From the NCBI GenBank assembly GCA_035352555.1, contig DAOPXW010000085.1:1-6259 (forward strand): a stretch of 6,259 nt of DNA. Direction: 5' to 3'. Source of the DNA: UBA2922 sp035352555 (lineage in GTDB: Bacteria; Bacillota; Clostridia; Oscillospirales; Oscillospiraceae). A program made the translations under genes and the position numbers. The notes beneath the pieces were generated by a model. It worked only from the letters and a program-made list of their open reading frames with translations, had not been told where the DNA came from and ran no database searches. This document shows, piece by piece, positions 6,098 through 6,259 of the stretch (positions within the stretch are counted from its first letter, which is position 1; every line of letters starts with the position of its first letter).

Positions 6098-6126
6098 TTG
6101 ACAAAACATTGCGGACTGGATATAAT
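6098..6126 (+). promoter_or_regulatory. Perfect consensus sigma-A promoter firing rightward
   Basis: TTGACA (6098-6103), a 17-nt spacer and TATAAT (6121-6126) match the housekeeping consensus at all twelve positions with optimal spacing. The 50 nt upstream are A/T-rich (runs of A at 6060-6064 and 6081-6086) and could act as an UP element. Transcription should start near 6133. It is divergent from the minus-strand promoter, with 85 bp between the two -35 boxes. Promoters this strong usually serve stable RNAs or constitutive genes. The target lies mostly beyond the window. Confidence 0.85.
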
Positions 6127-6259
6127 AATAAAGATGTGTGCCCAAAGATCATGCGGGGGTAGCCGACCCTGGCCGGCCGCCCCCGCATTTGGCCGCCGGC
6201 CTTCCCCTTCGCCCGCCTCGGCCGGCAATTTGGCTGCAGGCGCGGCGCTTCGCGCGGCC
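6127..6259 (+). other. GC-rich 5' portion of an unidentified rightward transcript
   Basis: Composition shifts sharply from A/T-rich promoter DNA to very GC-rich sequence around 6140. The segment is full of GGCC/CCGG palindromes and near-repeats such as ATTTGGCCGC (6186-6195) and AATTTGGCTGC in its last third. It would form the first about 125 nt of the transcript from the 6098-6126 promoter. A frame from ATG 6134 stays open to the edge, but its Ala/Pro/Arg/Gly-rich translation looks like a by-product of GC content. It could be the 5' end of a stable RNA, a structured leader or a repetitive element; the window ends too soon to tell. Confidence 0.4.
6151..6188 (+). repeat. GC-rich hairpin just after the predicted transcription start
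   Basis: ATGCGGGGG (6151-6159) and CCCCCGCAT (6180-6188) are perfect 9-bp inverted arms. The 20-nt interior can add a 4-bp GCCG/CGGC stem and contains the palindrome GGCCGGCC. It begins about 18 nt after the start predicted from the 6098-6126 promoter. Only three Ts follow it, so it is not a typical terminator. It may be the 5' stem of a structured RNA or leader. Confidence 0.6.

Noticed and set aside
6134..6259. Frame open from ATG 6134 to the window edge (42 codons), nearly leaderless from the consensus promoter
   Set aside because: The start is essentially at the predicted +1, there is no ribosome site, and the translation is low-complexity Ala/Pro/Arg/Gly. It is too short to support as a gene, though the right flank could change this.

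Overview
The window is a high-GC segment of a bacterial chromosome. It most resembles a Firmicute of the Clostridia/Oscillospirales type. That placement is an inference from three things: GC-rich genes next to AT-rich sigma-A style promoters (one is TTGACA-N17-TATAAT), T-tract intrinsic terminators, and Clostridia-like CarA/CarB sequence. No rRNA or marker gene confirms it.

Layout. Bases 1-5426 hold a tightly packed plus-strand operon: the 3' end of an ornithine carbamoyltransferase gene (argF), carA (small, glutaminase subunit of carbamoyl-phosphate synthase) and an extended carB. CarA and CarB make carbamoyl phosphate from glutamine, bicarbonate and ATP. ArgF joins it to ornithine to give citrulline, so the cluster points to arginine supply, although carbamoyl phosphate also feeds pyrimidines.

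The carB frame is unusual. After a complete CarB (residues 1 to about 1060) it continues without a stop into a full-length diaminopimelate-epimerase-like domain (about residues 1067-1343). That domain keeps the second catalytic cysteine and most substrate-binding residues. The first catalytic cysteine is alanine, and the Asn of the N-terminal GxGND motif is Asp. In the CarB allosteric domain, several residues that bind IMP/UMP in the E. coli enzyme also look replaced. A remodelled regulatory C-terminus is a plausible but untested reading.

Bases 5427-6259 hold no convincing protein gene but are dense with RNA signals. Just after carB come a weak hairpin, a short heptamer repeat and a 20-bp hairpin in plus-strand sense. 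Facing them is an apparent minus-strand transcription unit for a structured RNA of about 310 nt (roughly 5977 down to 5664). It has an extended -10 promoter, a long-range 13-bp stem, several local hairpins and a strong T7 terminator, with a second T8 terminator just beyond. I do not recognise the RNA family. Divergent from it, a consensus promoter at 6098-6126 fires toward the right edge, where a very GC-rich, palindrome-rich stretch begins and is cut off.
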